Source: an uncultured Candidatus Pelagibacter sp. (GTDB lineage: Bacteria > Pseudomonadota > Alphaproteobacteria > Pelagibacterales > Pelagibacteraceae). From it: a stretch of DNA of 9,178 nucleotides. Positions 1-5,889 of the stretch are shown here, one piece after another. The stretch covers positions 1 through 9,178 of the forward strand of contig CAJQRR010000008.1 of NCBI GenBank assembly GCA_905612385.1. Direction: 5' to 3'. The notes beneath the pieces were generated by a model that saw nothing but the letters and a program-made list of their open reading frames with translations, was not told the origin of the DNA and did no database searches. Made by a program: the position numbers and the translations under genes. The first letter of the stretch is position 1. Every line of letters starts with the position of its first letter.

Positions 1-825
1 AAATCTTTTGAAAATGAAAGAGAAGTCAAACTTAAAAAAGAAGAACCGGATGAGTTAAAAGAATATAGTGATGGCGTTCAAAAACGTATTGCTAAATTAA
101 CTCGTAAAATGAGAGAAGCAGAGAGACAAAGAGAAGAAGCTGTCACTTATGCTCAAAATGTTACTCATCAAAAAAATCAAGCAGAAAGTAGATTATCTAA
201 ATTAGATAAATCTTATGTATCTGAATTTGAAAGTAGAGTTACGACTAGTCTAGCAGCAGCAAAACTAGCTCTTAAAAATGCTATTGAATCTCAAGATGTG
301 GAAGCACAGATCTCAGCACAAGAACAATTAGCTACATTATCTGTAGAAAATGCTAGATTAAATTCTTTAAAAGTTGCGGAACAAGATGTTGCTCCAAGAC
401 AAAAAGAAGTGAATATAAATCCACAACAAAGACAGCCACAGCAACAACAACAATCTGATCCCAGAGCTGAAGATTGGGCTTCTAAAAATAGTTGGTTTGG
501 TAATGATTCTGCAATGACTTATACGGCTTTTGATATACATAAAAAGCTAGTAGAGGAAGAAGGATTTGATCCTAAATCTAACGAATATTATGAGGAAGTT
601 GATTCAAGAATAAGACTTGAATTTCCACATAAGTTTGATAAGATAGCGGATACAACTACAAAAAGAGCAAGACCTGCTCAAAATGTAGCATCGGCTAATC
701 GTTCAGCCACAACAGGACGCAAAAAGACTGTGAAACTCTCACCATCACAGGTAGCAATAGCTAAAAGATTAGGTGTGCCGCTAGAAGACTATGCGAAACA
801 ATTAAATATCACGGAAGGATTATAA
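1..825 (+). CDS. Scaffold-like phage head assembly protein (5' partial)
   Basis: The frame is open from base 1, so the gene begins upstream and the ATG at 109 is internal. 274 residues are visible. Residues about 5-125 are highly charged, rich in K, E, Q and R and heptad-like, so probably a long coiled coil. A Gln-rich linker follows (QQRQPQQQQQ, about residues 142-151), then a segment with DWASKNSWFG and a basic C-terminus ending in VKLSPSQVAIAKRLGVPLED. A charged helical protein with a short basic helical C-terminus, lying two genes before the capsid gene, is the usual pattern of a scaffolding protein, which organises capsid subunits inside the procapsid and then leaves or is cleaved. In P22 the C-terminal helix-turn-helix contacts the coat. 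The role is inferred from composition and position. An internal core protein is the main alternative. The stop is TAA at 823-825. Confidence 0.72.
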   Translation, partial: KSFENEREVKLKKEEPDELKEYSDGVQKRIAKLTRKMREAERQREEAVTYAQNVTHQKNQAESRLSKLDKSYVSEFESRVTTSLAAAKLALKNAIESQDVEAQISAQEQLATLSVENARLNSLKVAEQDVAPRQKEVNINPQQRQPQQQQQSDPRAEDWASKNSWFGNDSAMTYTAFDIHKKLVEEEGFDPKSNEYYEEVDSRIRLEFPHKFDKIADTTTKRARPAQNVASANRSATTGRKKTVKLSPSQVAIAKRLGVPLEDYAKQLNITEGL

Positions 826-829
826 GTCT

Positions 830-1288
830 ATGGAAAATGAAAAAATAAAAACCTCACGTGCGAGTTCTACTAGAGCTAAGACAGCTAAAAAAACTACGTG
901 GACTCCACCCAACTCACTTGATGCACCAGATGCGCCACATGGGTTCAGACACAGATGGATAAGAACAGAAGTTCTTGGTTTCGACGACACTAAAAACGTT
1001 GCCGGTAAACTAAGAGAAGGATGGGAGTTAGTGAGAGCTGACGAATATCCTGACATGGATTATCCAGTCATGGACACAGGTAAATACGCAGGGGTAATTG
1101 GAGTGGGTGGCCTTGTGCTAGCAAGGATAGCCGAAGAAATCGCGCAATCTCGTGAAGCATATTTTGCAAAACAAAATATGGAAAGAGATGTAGCAGTGAA
1201 TAACGATTTACTTAAGGAACAGCACCCAAGCATGCCGATCAATCAAGATAGGCAATCGCGAGTAACTTTTGGTGGTACTAAAAAATAA
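830..1288 (+). CDS. Conserved phage protein of the head module, unknown function
   Basis: This is a 152-aa soluble protein with no signal peptide or membrane segment. The first 22 residues are Lys/Thr/Ser-rich and probably disordered. A conserved-looking core follows, with WTPPNSLDAPDAPHGFRHRW (residues 24-43), then a Gly-rich GKYAGVIGVGGLVLARI stretch (85-100) and a C-terminus containing NQDRQSRVTFGG. I recall near-identical core motifs in unnamed proteins of marine phages, always in head gene clusters, but know no assigned function. The gene starts 4 bp after the scaffold-like stop, with AAGGA (about 814-818) as a distant ribosome site, which suggests translational coupling. Its place between scaffold and decoration/capsid genes suggests a head assembly or minor virion protein. 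That is inference from context only. Confidence 0.8.
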   Translation: MENEKIKTSRASSTRAKTAKKTTWTPPNSLDAPDAPHGFRHRWIRTEVLGFDDTKNVAGKLREGWELVRADEYPDMDYPVMDTGKYAGVIGVGGLVLARIAEEIAQSREAYFAKQNMERDVAVNNDLLKEQHPSMPINQDRQSRVTFGGTKK

Positions 1289-1321
1289 TTCTAGGACCAA
1301 CAAATTAAATTAATCGTATCG

Positions 1322-1333
1322 ACCCTTCGGGGT
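1322..1333 (+). other. UUCG-loop hairpin before the decoration gene
   Basis: ACCC-TTCG-GGGT forms a perfect 4-bp stem closed on a stable UUCG tetraloop, in the 70-bp gap between 1288 and 1359. No T-run follows (AGATATATAA), so it is unlikely to be a complete intrinsic terminator. A transcript-stability or processing hairpin ahead of highly expressed head genes is plausible. Its 3' arm ends 11 bases before the AAGGAA ribosome site at 1345-1350, so it should not block ribosome binding. Confidence 0.5.
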
Positions 1334-1358
1334 AGATATATAACAAGGAACAAAAAAT

Positions 1359-2039
1359 ATGGCAAACGCACAAACAGCGGGCTATGGATGCAGACAGACT
1401 ATGGCAGTTGGAAATACTCCAGCTACAGGTGGTCAATCTGAATTTCTAGTTCAAGCTTTAGCAACTAACGTTGCTATCAAAAAAGGAAGCCCTGTCGCAA
1501 TGCAAACTGCAGCAGGTAACGGCTCTCTTGGATTTATCCAAGACACATCAGCACTGGCTATGACAGATGGTGTACAAGGTGGCGTAGGATGGGCACACAA
1601 TAGAGCAAACACAAACAAAGTCTTAGGTGTTTTCAATGGCGCAACTTTTGTTGACGCAAACGGAAAACCTTCATGGACTAATGGTTTGAATGCAGGTCAA
1701 TTGACTTCAGTTGATTACAACACGGGTAGTGCAAATATTACAGCATTTGCAAACTCTAACCCTGCACAAGAGTACACAGTAAGAGCTGACGCAGCATTAA
1801 CTAATGCTAGCTTCAACGGACTGACTAACAATGGTTTCAACTTAAATTCAGTTGGTGCAGGCGTAAATGGTCAATCTGATTCTACTTTAGATTTAAGTGG
1901 AGTTGCAGTTACTGGCGTAGCTAACTATATGTGGAAAATTGTAAGATCAGCAAATGTTATGGATCAGTCAGACGTTACAGTCGCTGGTGCAGATCTTATC
2001 GTTGTTATTAACCCTCAAGCAAGCGCGTACTTGAACTAA
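1359..2039 (+). CDS. Probable head decoration / minor head structural protein
   Basis: This 226-aa protein is rich in Ala, Asn, Gly, Thr and Val, contains a single Cys (residue 11), and has no membrane segment. The start is supported by AAGGAA at 1345-1350, 8 nt before the ATG. The layout resembles a protein type I recall immediately before the capsid gene in many marine phage contigs: an N-terminal AGYGCRQ-like opening, a middle LGVFNGATFVD (89-99) followed by a predicted strand pair, an Ala-rich segment with YTVRADAALT, and a C-terminal YMWKIVRSANVMDQ then ADLIVVINPQ. Those relatives are thought to decorate or stabilise the capsid surface. I infer the same here from position and resemblance. 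A head fibre base is an alternative. The capsid gene follows 22 bp downstream, consistent with co-transcription and high expression. Confidence 0.65.
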   Translation: MANAQTAGYGCRQTMAVGNTPATGGQSEFLVQALATNVAIKKGSPVAMQTAAGNGSLGFIQDTSALAMTDGVQGGVGWAHNRANTNKVLGVFNGATFVDANGKPSWTNGLNAGQLTSVDYNTGSANITAFANSNPAQEYTVRADAALTNASFNGLTNNGFNLNSVGAGVNGQSDSTLDLSGVAVTGVANYMWKIVRSANVMDQSDVTVAGADLIVVINPQASAYLN

Positions 2040-2061
2040 CCCTAAATAGGAGAATATAAAC

Positions 2062-2967
2062 ATGGCAATATCAAGAGCACAACTAGTTAAAGAACTAGAG
2101 CCAGGTCTAAATGCACTATTTGGACTTGAGTACAGACAATATGCAGATGAAACAAAAGAGATTTTCGACACAGAATCTTCAGACAGAGCGTTTGAAGAAG
2201 AAGTGATGTTATCTGGTTTCGGAAATGCAGCAGTTAAAGCTGAAGGCCAAGGCATTCAGTTTGACGATGCACAAGAAACGTTCACTGCAAGATACACAAA
2301 CGAAACGATCGCACTAGCGTTCGCAATCACTGAAGAAGCGATTGAGGATAATTTGTATGACAGACTAGCGTCTAGATATACAAAAGCACTAGCAAGATCT
2401 ATGGCGTCTACTAAAAACATCAAAGGTGCAGCAGTACTGAACAATGCGTTCAATGCAGCATTTGCTGGTGGAGACGGTGTATCTTTAATAAGCACAGCAC
2501 ACCCAACACTTGCGGGAACTTTTTCAAATAGATTGACAGTTAATGCCGATCTAAATGAAACTTCTCTTGAGCAGTCGTTAATCGACATCGCAGCGTACAC
2601 AGACGAAAGAGGCTTAAAAGTTGCAGCTAGAGGAATGAAATTAGTAATTCCATCTAACTTACAATTTACAGCTGATAGACTGATGAACACTAAAGGCAGA
2701 GTTGGAACAGCTGATAATGATCTTAATGCACTTAACAACATGGGAATGATCCCTGAAGGTTATACTGTGAATCATTATTTAACTGACACAGATGCTTTCT
2801 TCATCAAAACTGATGTACCAAATGGTCTTAAGCACTTTAGCAGATCACCTATCAAAACTACTATGGAAGGCGACTTCGATACTGGTAATGTTAGATACAA
2901 AGCTAGAGAGAGATACGTATTTGGTTTCTCGGACCCAAGAGGAATCTTCGGTTCTCCAGGAGCATAA
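2062..2967 (+). CDS. Major capsid protein (Mu gpT-like, HK97-fold)
   Basis: This is a 301-aa protein, a usual length for the Mu gpT-like major head subunit group. The start is fixed by AGGAG at 2048-2052, 9 nt upstream. Family-like features are an acidic N-terminal segment with FDTESSDRAFEEE (35-47), a glycine-rich turn AEGQGIQFDD (60-69), a helix with FAITEEAIEDNLYD (87-100) that matches the long spine helix region, STAHPTLAG (144-152), a central KVAARGMKLVIPSNL (186-200), and a C-terminal RERYVFGFSDPRGIFGSPGA. No protease domain is fused and no Cys is present. The protein would form the icosahedral shell. The gene uses more CTN leucine codons than the tail genes (16 of 25), compatible with selection for high expression. 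It ends in tandem TAA TAA and is followed at once by a strong terminator. This is the most secure assignment in the window. Confidence 0.9.
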   Translation: MAISRAQLVKELEPGLNALFGLEYRQYADETKEIFDTESSDRAFEEEVMLSGFGNAAVKAEGQGIQFDDAQETFTARYTNETIALAFAITEEAIEDNLYDRLASRYTKALARSMASTKNIKGAAVLNNAFNAAFAGGDGVSLISTAHPTLAGTFSNRLTVNADLNETSLEQSLIDIAAYTDERGLKVAARGMKLVIPSNLQFTADRLMNTKGRVGTADNDLNALNNMGMIPEGYTVNHYLTDTDAFFIKTDVPNGLKHFSRSPIKTTMEGDFDTGNVRYKARERYVFGFSDPRGIFGSPGA

Positions 2968-2977
2968 TAAATAATTT

Positions 2978-3007
2978 AAAGGGCCGCCTAAAAACGGCCC
3001 TTTTTTT
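2978..3007 (+). terminator. Rho-independent terminator after the capsid gene
   Basis: The arms AAAGGGCCG (2978-2986) and CGGCCCTTT (2995-3003) form a 9-bp stem with six G:C pairs around an 8-nt loop (CCTAAAAA). An uninterrupted run of seven T (3001-3007) follows. This is the textbook intrinsic terminator form. It lies 11 bp after the capsid stop, so it should end or attenuate the head-gene transcript and leave later genes at a lower level or served by another promoter. Confidence 0.92.
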
Positions 3008-3027
3008 AACTACAACAAGGTGTGTAA

Positions 3028-3288
3028 ATGAAAAAAACTTCCATAAATATCTGGGCCTATAGTCATCATGCAAAATTTGATATTGAACATGTTGAAGATA
3101 CAGCTGAAAGTGTTGAACAAGCAATACTTGACAAACTAGGACAAAAGAGTATAAAATGGGAGTATCTCGGAAACAACTATAATACTGGGACAAATCGAAT
3201 AACTTATGAGGAGGTTATAGATGATACAAGACCTGTACAAACAAAAATGGTCCTTGGAGTTGAAGTGGCAACAGGAGCATCTAGATAA
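3028..3288 (+). CDS. Small hypothetical protein, 86 aa
   Basis: I do not recognise this 86-aa protein. It starts at an ATG 7 nt after AAGGT (3017-3021), 20 bp past the capsid terminator, and ends in tandem TAA TAA. The N-terminal half is mixed alpha/beta (MKKTSINIWAYSHHAKFDIE), followed by an acidic helix (EDTAESVEQAILDKL) and a strand with IKWEYLGNNY. It has no Cys, signal peptide or membrane segment. The last 22 codons overlap the next gene in another frame, and that portion (after about residue 64, Gly/Val/Thr-rich) could be less constrained than the rest. The position between the capsid gene and further virion genes suggests a small virion or assembly protein, but nothing in the sequence shows which. 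Confidence 0.7.
   Translation: MKKTSINIWAYSHHAKFDIEHVEDTAESVEQAILDKLGQKSIKWEYLGNNYNTGTNRITYEEVIDDTRPVQTKMVLGVEVATGASR
3208..3215 (+). promoter_or_regulatory. Strong Shine-Dalgarno inside the 86-aa gene
   Basis: GAGGAGGT lies 5 nt before the ATG at 3221 and is fully complementary to the anti-Shine-Dalgarno core. It sits within the coding sequence of the preceding gene. The codon directly before the ATG is an in-frame TAG (3218-3220), so the downstream reading frame cannot extend further upstream. Together these fix the start at 3221. Confidence 0.85.
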
Positions 3289-3430
3289 TAATAGATATAC
3301 TCTTGAGATGGTTAAGATTGATGACAAAGTAAAAAGAGTTATCACTGACATCAAGCTAGAAGAAGCAGCTATTGCTCATAGACAAAATCAAATTGAGGAT
3401 GTCGCTCCACAAGTTTCTGTAGCAACTTAG
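3221..3430 (+). CDS. Small helical hypothetical protein, 69 aa, overlapping the previous gene
   Basis: This is a 69-aa protein read in the +1 frame relative to the gene it overlaps by 68 bp. The start is set by the strong Shine-Dalgarno at 3208-3215 and by a TAG just upstream. The sequence is predicted almost wholly helical and charged: WSLELKWQQEHLDNNRYTLE, then VKIDDKVKRVITDIKLEEAA and IAHRQNQIED, ending in a short Pro/Val tail. It has no Cys or membrane segment. I recall similar 'LDNNRYTLEMVKIDDKVKRV' helical proteins in uncharacterised marine phage contigs but no function. The helical, hydrophilic make-up would fit a small assembly chaperone or accessory virion protein, which is inference. 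The stop is TAG, unlike most genes here. Confidence 0.75.
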   Translation: MIQDLYKQKWSLELKWQQEHLDNNRYTLEMVKIDDKVKRVITDIKLEEAAIAHRQNQIEDVAPQVSVAT

Positions 3431-3473
3431 ACAAAAGCTACATTGCTGAAATGCATAAATACCTTAGGATTTC

Positions 3474-3502
3474 TTGCACTCTACTCAAAAATAACATATA
3501 CT
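3474..3502 (+). promoter_or_regulatory. Candidate sigma70-like promoter
   Basis: TTGCAC (3474-3479) and TATACT (3497-3502) are separated by exactly 17 bp. The -10 box matches the consensus at five of six positions and the -35 box only at its first three. It lies in the largest intergenic gap, downstream of the capsid terminator and about 90 bp before the gene at 3594, where a promoter for the neck and tail genes would be useful. AT-rich DNA produces such matches often, so this is a candidate only. Confidence 0.4.
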
Positions 3503-3503
3503 A

Positions 3504-3554
3504 TTGACACTATACATTTAAATAATGATGAATGCTGACGCGTATAGTCGACAA
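3504..3554 (+). repeat. Imperfect inverted repeat in the leader of the 3594 gene
   Basis: The left arm TTGACACTATAC (3504-3515) pairs with the right arm GTATAGTCGACAA (3542-3554). The inner 7 bp (ACTATAC/GTATAGT) pair perfectly; beyond one bulged base and one A:A mismatch, four more pairs form. The loop is 26 nt. A further ACTAT pentamer lies at 3500-3504, giving three related elements in this gap. It could be an operator, an RNA leader structure or a phage-polymerase promoter element. Confidence 0.5.
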
Positions 3555-3562
3555 CCCTAGGG
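3555..3562. repeat. Perfect 8-bp palindrome CCCTAGGG
   Basis: CCCTAGGG is self-complementary. It directly abuts the right arm of the preceding inverted repeat and lies 32 bp before the start at 3594. It stands out as the only GC-rich patch in an AT-rich gap. It may be a protein-binding site. An 8-bp palindrome can also arise by chance. Confidence 0.35.
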
Positions 3563-3573
3563 ACAGTATTCAG

Positions 3574-3589
3574 ATATCTAGGAGGATAT
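3574..3589 (+). promoter_or_regulatory. Ribosome-binding site in a hairpin loop
   Basis: ATATC (3574-3578) and GATAT (3585-3589) can pair over 5 bp, enclosing the loop TAGGAG. The Shine-Dalgarno AGGAGG (3580-3585) is thus mostly exposed in the loop, 8 nt before the ATG at 3594. The stem is weak (one G:C pair), so it would tune ribosome access only mildly. Confidence 0.4.
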
Positions 3590-3593
3590 TAAT

Positions 3594-4052
3594 ATGGCAA
3601 ATACTACATTTTCGGGACCGGTAAGATCGGGATCGATATCAAATACAACAGGAACTACAATTGGTACAAATATGGCTAACGTGGGTTCTGTGTTAGTAAC
3701 TCAAACAGAAGCAATAACTCAAGTTGCTACTACTAGTACAACAAACATTATAATCCCTGCAAACAGCCAATTGGTTTTTGCAAAATTATTTGTAAGTGTT
3801 GTATGGAATGGTGCTGCAACTACAGCTGGTTTAGGTTATGTTGGAAATGCAGTTGCATTTACAGCAGCTGGCGCAATAGCTGGTGGTACTTTAGGTATTA
3901 TCGAAGTTACACCTGGAGCTAACAAAGCTAGAGTAGATGAGTGGGCAGACATTGGAACCACTGATAGAAGAATACTTTTAACATACCCTAACGTGGGAAC
4001 AGGTGTTGGTTGGATAACTGTTGGTTACATTCAAAACGCTAACGTAGGTTAA
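3594..4052 (+). CDS. Beta-rich virion structural protein (decoration or head-fibre type)
   Basis: This 152-aa protein is rich in Thr, Ala, Gly, Val and Asn, with no Cys and no membrane segment. It opens with ANTTFSGPVRSGS; the FSGPVRS motif is one I recall at the start of structural proteins encoded just after capsid genes in marine phages. The middle (TQVATTSTTNIIIPANSQLV, then FAKLFVSVVWNG) alternates polar and hydrophobic residues as in a beta sandwich. Near the C-terminus are WADIGTTDRRILLTYPNVG and WITVGYIQNANVG. The strong AGGAGG ribosome site and its structured leader suggest high or controlled expression. The TTSTTNI motif recurs in the next protein, hinting at a common origin. A decoration or head-fibre role is inferred; a tail component is possible. 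TAA ends it, followed by a UUCG hairpin. Confidence 0.7.
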   Translation: MANTTFSGPVRSGSISNTTGTTIGTNMANVGSVLVTQTEAITQVATTSTTNIIIPANSQLVFAKLFVSVVWNGAATTAGLGYVGNAVAFTAAGAIAGGTLGIIEVTPGANKARVDEWADIGTTDRRILLTYPNVGTGVGWITVGYIQNANVG

Positions 4053-4063
4053 TAAATAATTAA

Positions 4064-4080
4064 GGGGCCCTTCGGGGCCC
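4064..4080 (+). terminator. Strong GC hairpin with UUCG loop (weak terminator or processing element)
   Basis: GGGCCC (4065-4070), TTCG (4071-4074) and GGGCCC (4075-4080) form a perfect 6-bp all-G:C stem on a UUCG tetraloop, with a possible extra G:T pair from 4064. The following bases are TATATTAAAAT, not a T-run, so termination would be partial at best. It lies 12 bp after the stop at 4052 and before the next ribosome site. It may protect the upstream mRNA 3' end and lower read-through into the next genes. Confidence 0.65.
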
Positions 4081-4108
4081 TATATTAAAATAAAAAGGAA
4101 TAAAAATT

Positions 4109-4786
4109 ATGCCAGATAATTCATATGTAGCGTCAAAAACTTTTTTACCAACTACATCTACAACTAATATAGCAATAGCTGCGGATAACGTTTCTATCAC
4201 TGCAGGGAACACTATAAATTTTTTAACAGATACTTACTTTCCAGAATCATTAAATAATCCTACTAATTTAGGTATGAGAATTTCTATATCTTCTGCACAA
4301 AATATAGCTAATGCAGTATTTACAATTGTTGGAACAGCTCCAAGTGGAGCAGCTTTAACAACTACAGTAACAGGTGTAAATGCTGGTACAGTAAGTACAA
4401 CTGATAATGCAGCAGGAGTATTTTTGTCTGTAACTTCAATAACTGTTTCAGTAGCAACAGCAACTAATGTTAATGTGGGAACTTTAATATCAGCAACTCT
4501 ATCAAACACAGGAATTATTTTTGCTGGAAGAACTAGAGTAAGAGGTATGCAAGCTTACGCATCAGGAACTGCAGGAACAATAGATTTTCATAATACGTCT
4601 TTAACAGGAACTATTGTATCTAAATTTTATGTAAGTGATGGTGTAACTGGTGGATACGATATTGAACCATACATTCCAGATAACGGTTTATTATTTAAAA
4701 CCGGAGCATTTATTAATCTTCAATCTACTCGTGTAGTAGAAGCAATAACAGTTTACTACGACGGTCCAAATCCAACAGGTAGTTAG
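4109..4786 (+). CDS. Beta-rich virion structural protein, 225 aa
   Basis: This 225-aa, Thr/Ala/Val/Asn-rich protein has no Cys, signal peptide or membrane segment. The start has AAGGAA at 4095-4100, 8 nt upstream. It has two parts. Residues about 1-135 contain TTSTTNIAIAADNVSITAGN and a run of alternating Thr/Val strands up to ATATNVNVGTLISATLSNTG. Residues about 136-225 contain RTRVRGMQAYASGTAGTIDF, FYVSDGVTGGYDIEPYIPDN and a final VVEAITVYYDG. The second part has the form of small beta-sandwich virion proteins, and its IPDNGLLFKTGAFI stretch resembles IPPASSVELVQGGAKFVM in the 108-aa protein at 8085. The N-terminal motif is shared with the gene before it. I infer a decoration or tail-surface protein; the exact place in the virion cannot be read from the sequence. 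The stop TAG overlaps the next gene's ribosome site. Confidence 0.68.
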   Translation: MPDNSYVASKTFLPTTSTTNIAIAADNVSITAGNTINFLTDTYFPESLNNPTNLGMRISISSAQNIANAVFTIVGTAPSGAALTTTVTGVNAGTVSTTDNAAGVFLSVTSITVSVATATNVNVGTLISATLSNTGIIFAGRTRVRGMQAYASGTAGTIDFHNTSLTGTIVSKFYVSDGVTGGYDIEPYIPDNGLLFKTGAFINLQSTRVVEAITVYYDGPNPTGS

Positions 4787-4794
4787 GAAATTAA

Positions 4795-5889
4795 ATGGCG
4801 ACTATTACTTTTACAGTCACCGTCGCAAGTGGCACCAATGCTTTTGGCACTGCTAATAAGTTTTTTATTAATGGTGAAGTAAGTCCTATTTACTATTTAC
4901 AAGAAGGTAACACTTACATATTTGATCAATCCGATGGGACTAATGCTAATTTTTTATTAGCATTTTCTAGTACTAAAGATGGAACAAATACAACAGGTGG
5001 TCAAGCATACACAACAGGCGTAACTACAACTGGAACTGCAGGACAAGCAGGAGCTAAAACAACTATTGTTGTCGCTCCGGTAAGAACTGTAGGAGCTCCA
5101 GTATTATTTTATTTCAGTGCAGCGTTAGCTGGCATGGGTAATACATTACAAACTGTTTCACCTACTTCTGAGACTACAGAATTTAATCCTCAAATAGATG
5201 ACATCATAGAAGAAGCTTATGAAAGAACAGGAGTATTGGGTACTAGAACTGGTTACCAATTAAGAAGTGCTAGAAGATCTTTAAATATTTTATTTCAAGA
5301 ATGGCAAAATAGAGGTGTTCATTTATGGAAAGTAAAACTTGCTAAAGTTCCTTTAGTATTGGGACAAGCCGAATATAGTTTTGCAACAGATAGTGCTAAT
5401 TTTCCAAGCGATATAACTTCTATTTTAGAAGGTTATTATAGAAATAATTCTACAACCACTGCACCTGTCGATGTTGTTTTATCTTCAAGAAGTAGATCTC
5501 AATACAATGCAATACCAAATAAATTAGTTCAAGGAACTCCTTCACAATTTTATATGGAAAGAAAAATAAATCCTAGTATATTTTTATATGCAACACCTAA
5601 TTCAAGTGTGTCTAGCACAACTACACCAAGTAGTTTTCAATTTTGTTTTTATTATATGGCTAAAATTCAAGACGTAGGTTCTTACAATTACACACCAGAT
5701 GTAGTTAATAGATTCTTTCCTTGTATGATTTCTGGACTGGCTTATTATTTAAGTCAAAAAGTTTCACCAGACAGATCTGGAGAACTTGAGAGAAGATATG
5801 AAAGTGAAATGTTAAGAGCATTGGATGCAGACAACCAAGGTACATCTACATTTATATCACCACAAACTTTTTATGGAGATGGTGTATAA
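4795..5889 (+). CDS. Two-domain head-tail connector: cupredoxin-like N-terminus fused to P22 gp4-like adaptor
   Basis: The protein has 364 aa. Residues 1-117 form a beta-rich domain (TITFTVTVASGTNAF, YIFDQSDGTN, YTTGVTTTGTAG, LAGMGNT) resembling a small plastocyanin/cupredoxin-like module I recall in marine phage structural proteins. Residues about 128-364 resemble the P22 gp4-type tail accessory or head-tail adaptor family: FNPQIDDIIEEAYERTGV (130-147), YQLRSARRSLNILFQEWQNR (154-173), a central YNAIPNKLVQGTPSQFYMER, and FFPCMISGLAYYLSQKVSP near the C-terminus. Proteins of this family bind under the portal and seal the DNA channel. The N-terminal extension is not part of ordinary gp4. Family metal-ligand positions are replaced (F53, S108, L111; M114 kept), so copper binding is unlikely. 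TAGGAAA overlapping the previous stop gives the start. TAATG couples it to the next gene. Confidence 0.78.
   Translation: MATITFTVTVASGTNAFGTANKFFINGEVSPIYYLQEGNTYIFDQSDGTNANFLLAFSSTKDGTNTTGGQAYTTGVTTTGTAGQAGAKTTIVVAPVRTVGAPVLFYFSAALAGMGNTLQTVSPTSETTEFNPQIDDIIEEAYERTGVLGTRTGYQLRSARRSLNILFQEWQNRGVHLWKVKLAKVPLVLGQAEYSFATDSANFPSDITSILEGYYRNNSTTTAPVDVVLSSRSRSQYNAIPNKLVQGTPSQFYMERKINPSIFLYATPNSSVSSTTTPSSFQFCFYYMAKIQDVGSYNYTPDVVNRFFPCMISGLAYYLSQKVSPDRSGELERRYESEMLRALDADNQGTSTFISPQTFYGDGV

Noticed and set aside
109..111. ATG at 109 as the start of the scaffold-like gene
   Set aside because: The same frame is open back to base 1 with the same charged helical character, and no ribosome site precedes 109. 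The true start lies before the window.
820..1056. Minus-strand open frame opposite the 152-aa gene
   Set aside because: It lies wholly against a well-supported + strand gene with conserved-looking motifs, has no ribosome site, and would be the only leftward gene here.
2256..2741. 161-codon minus-strand open frame opposite the capsid gene
   Set aside because: It is an antisense shadow. The capsid reading is strongly supported by family motifs, and the minus frame gives a low-complexity Ala/Ser/Val sequence without a start signal.
2792..2974. Second + strand frame inside the capsid gene
   Set aside because: It is contained in the capsid C-terminal region in another frame, with no Shine-Dalgarno and no recognisable protein features.
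2903..3354. Minus-strand frames across the capsid terminator and small genes
   Set aside because: They run through the terminator hairpin and oppose genes with clear ribosome sites. Their Tyr/Phe/Leu-rich content follows from the AT-rich complement.
3510..3532. TTGACA (3504-3509) as a -35 box with its own -10
   Set aside because: At 15-18 bp spacing the bases are ATGATG, TGATGA, GATGAA and ATGAAT, none a good -10. The TTGCAC/TATACT pair just upstream is the better sigma70 candidate.
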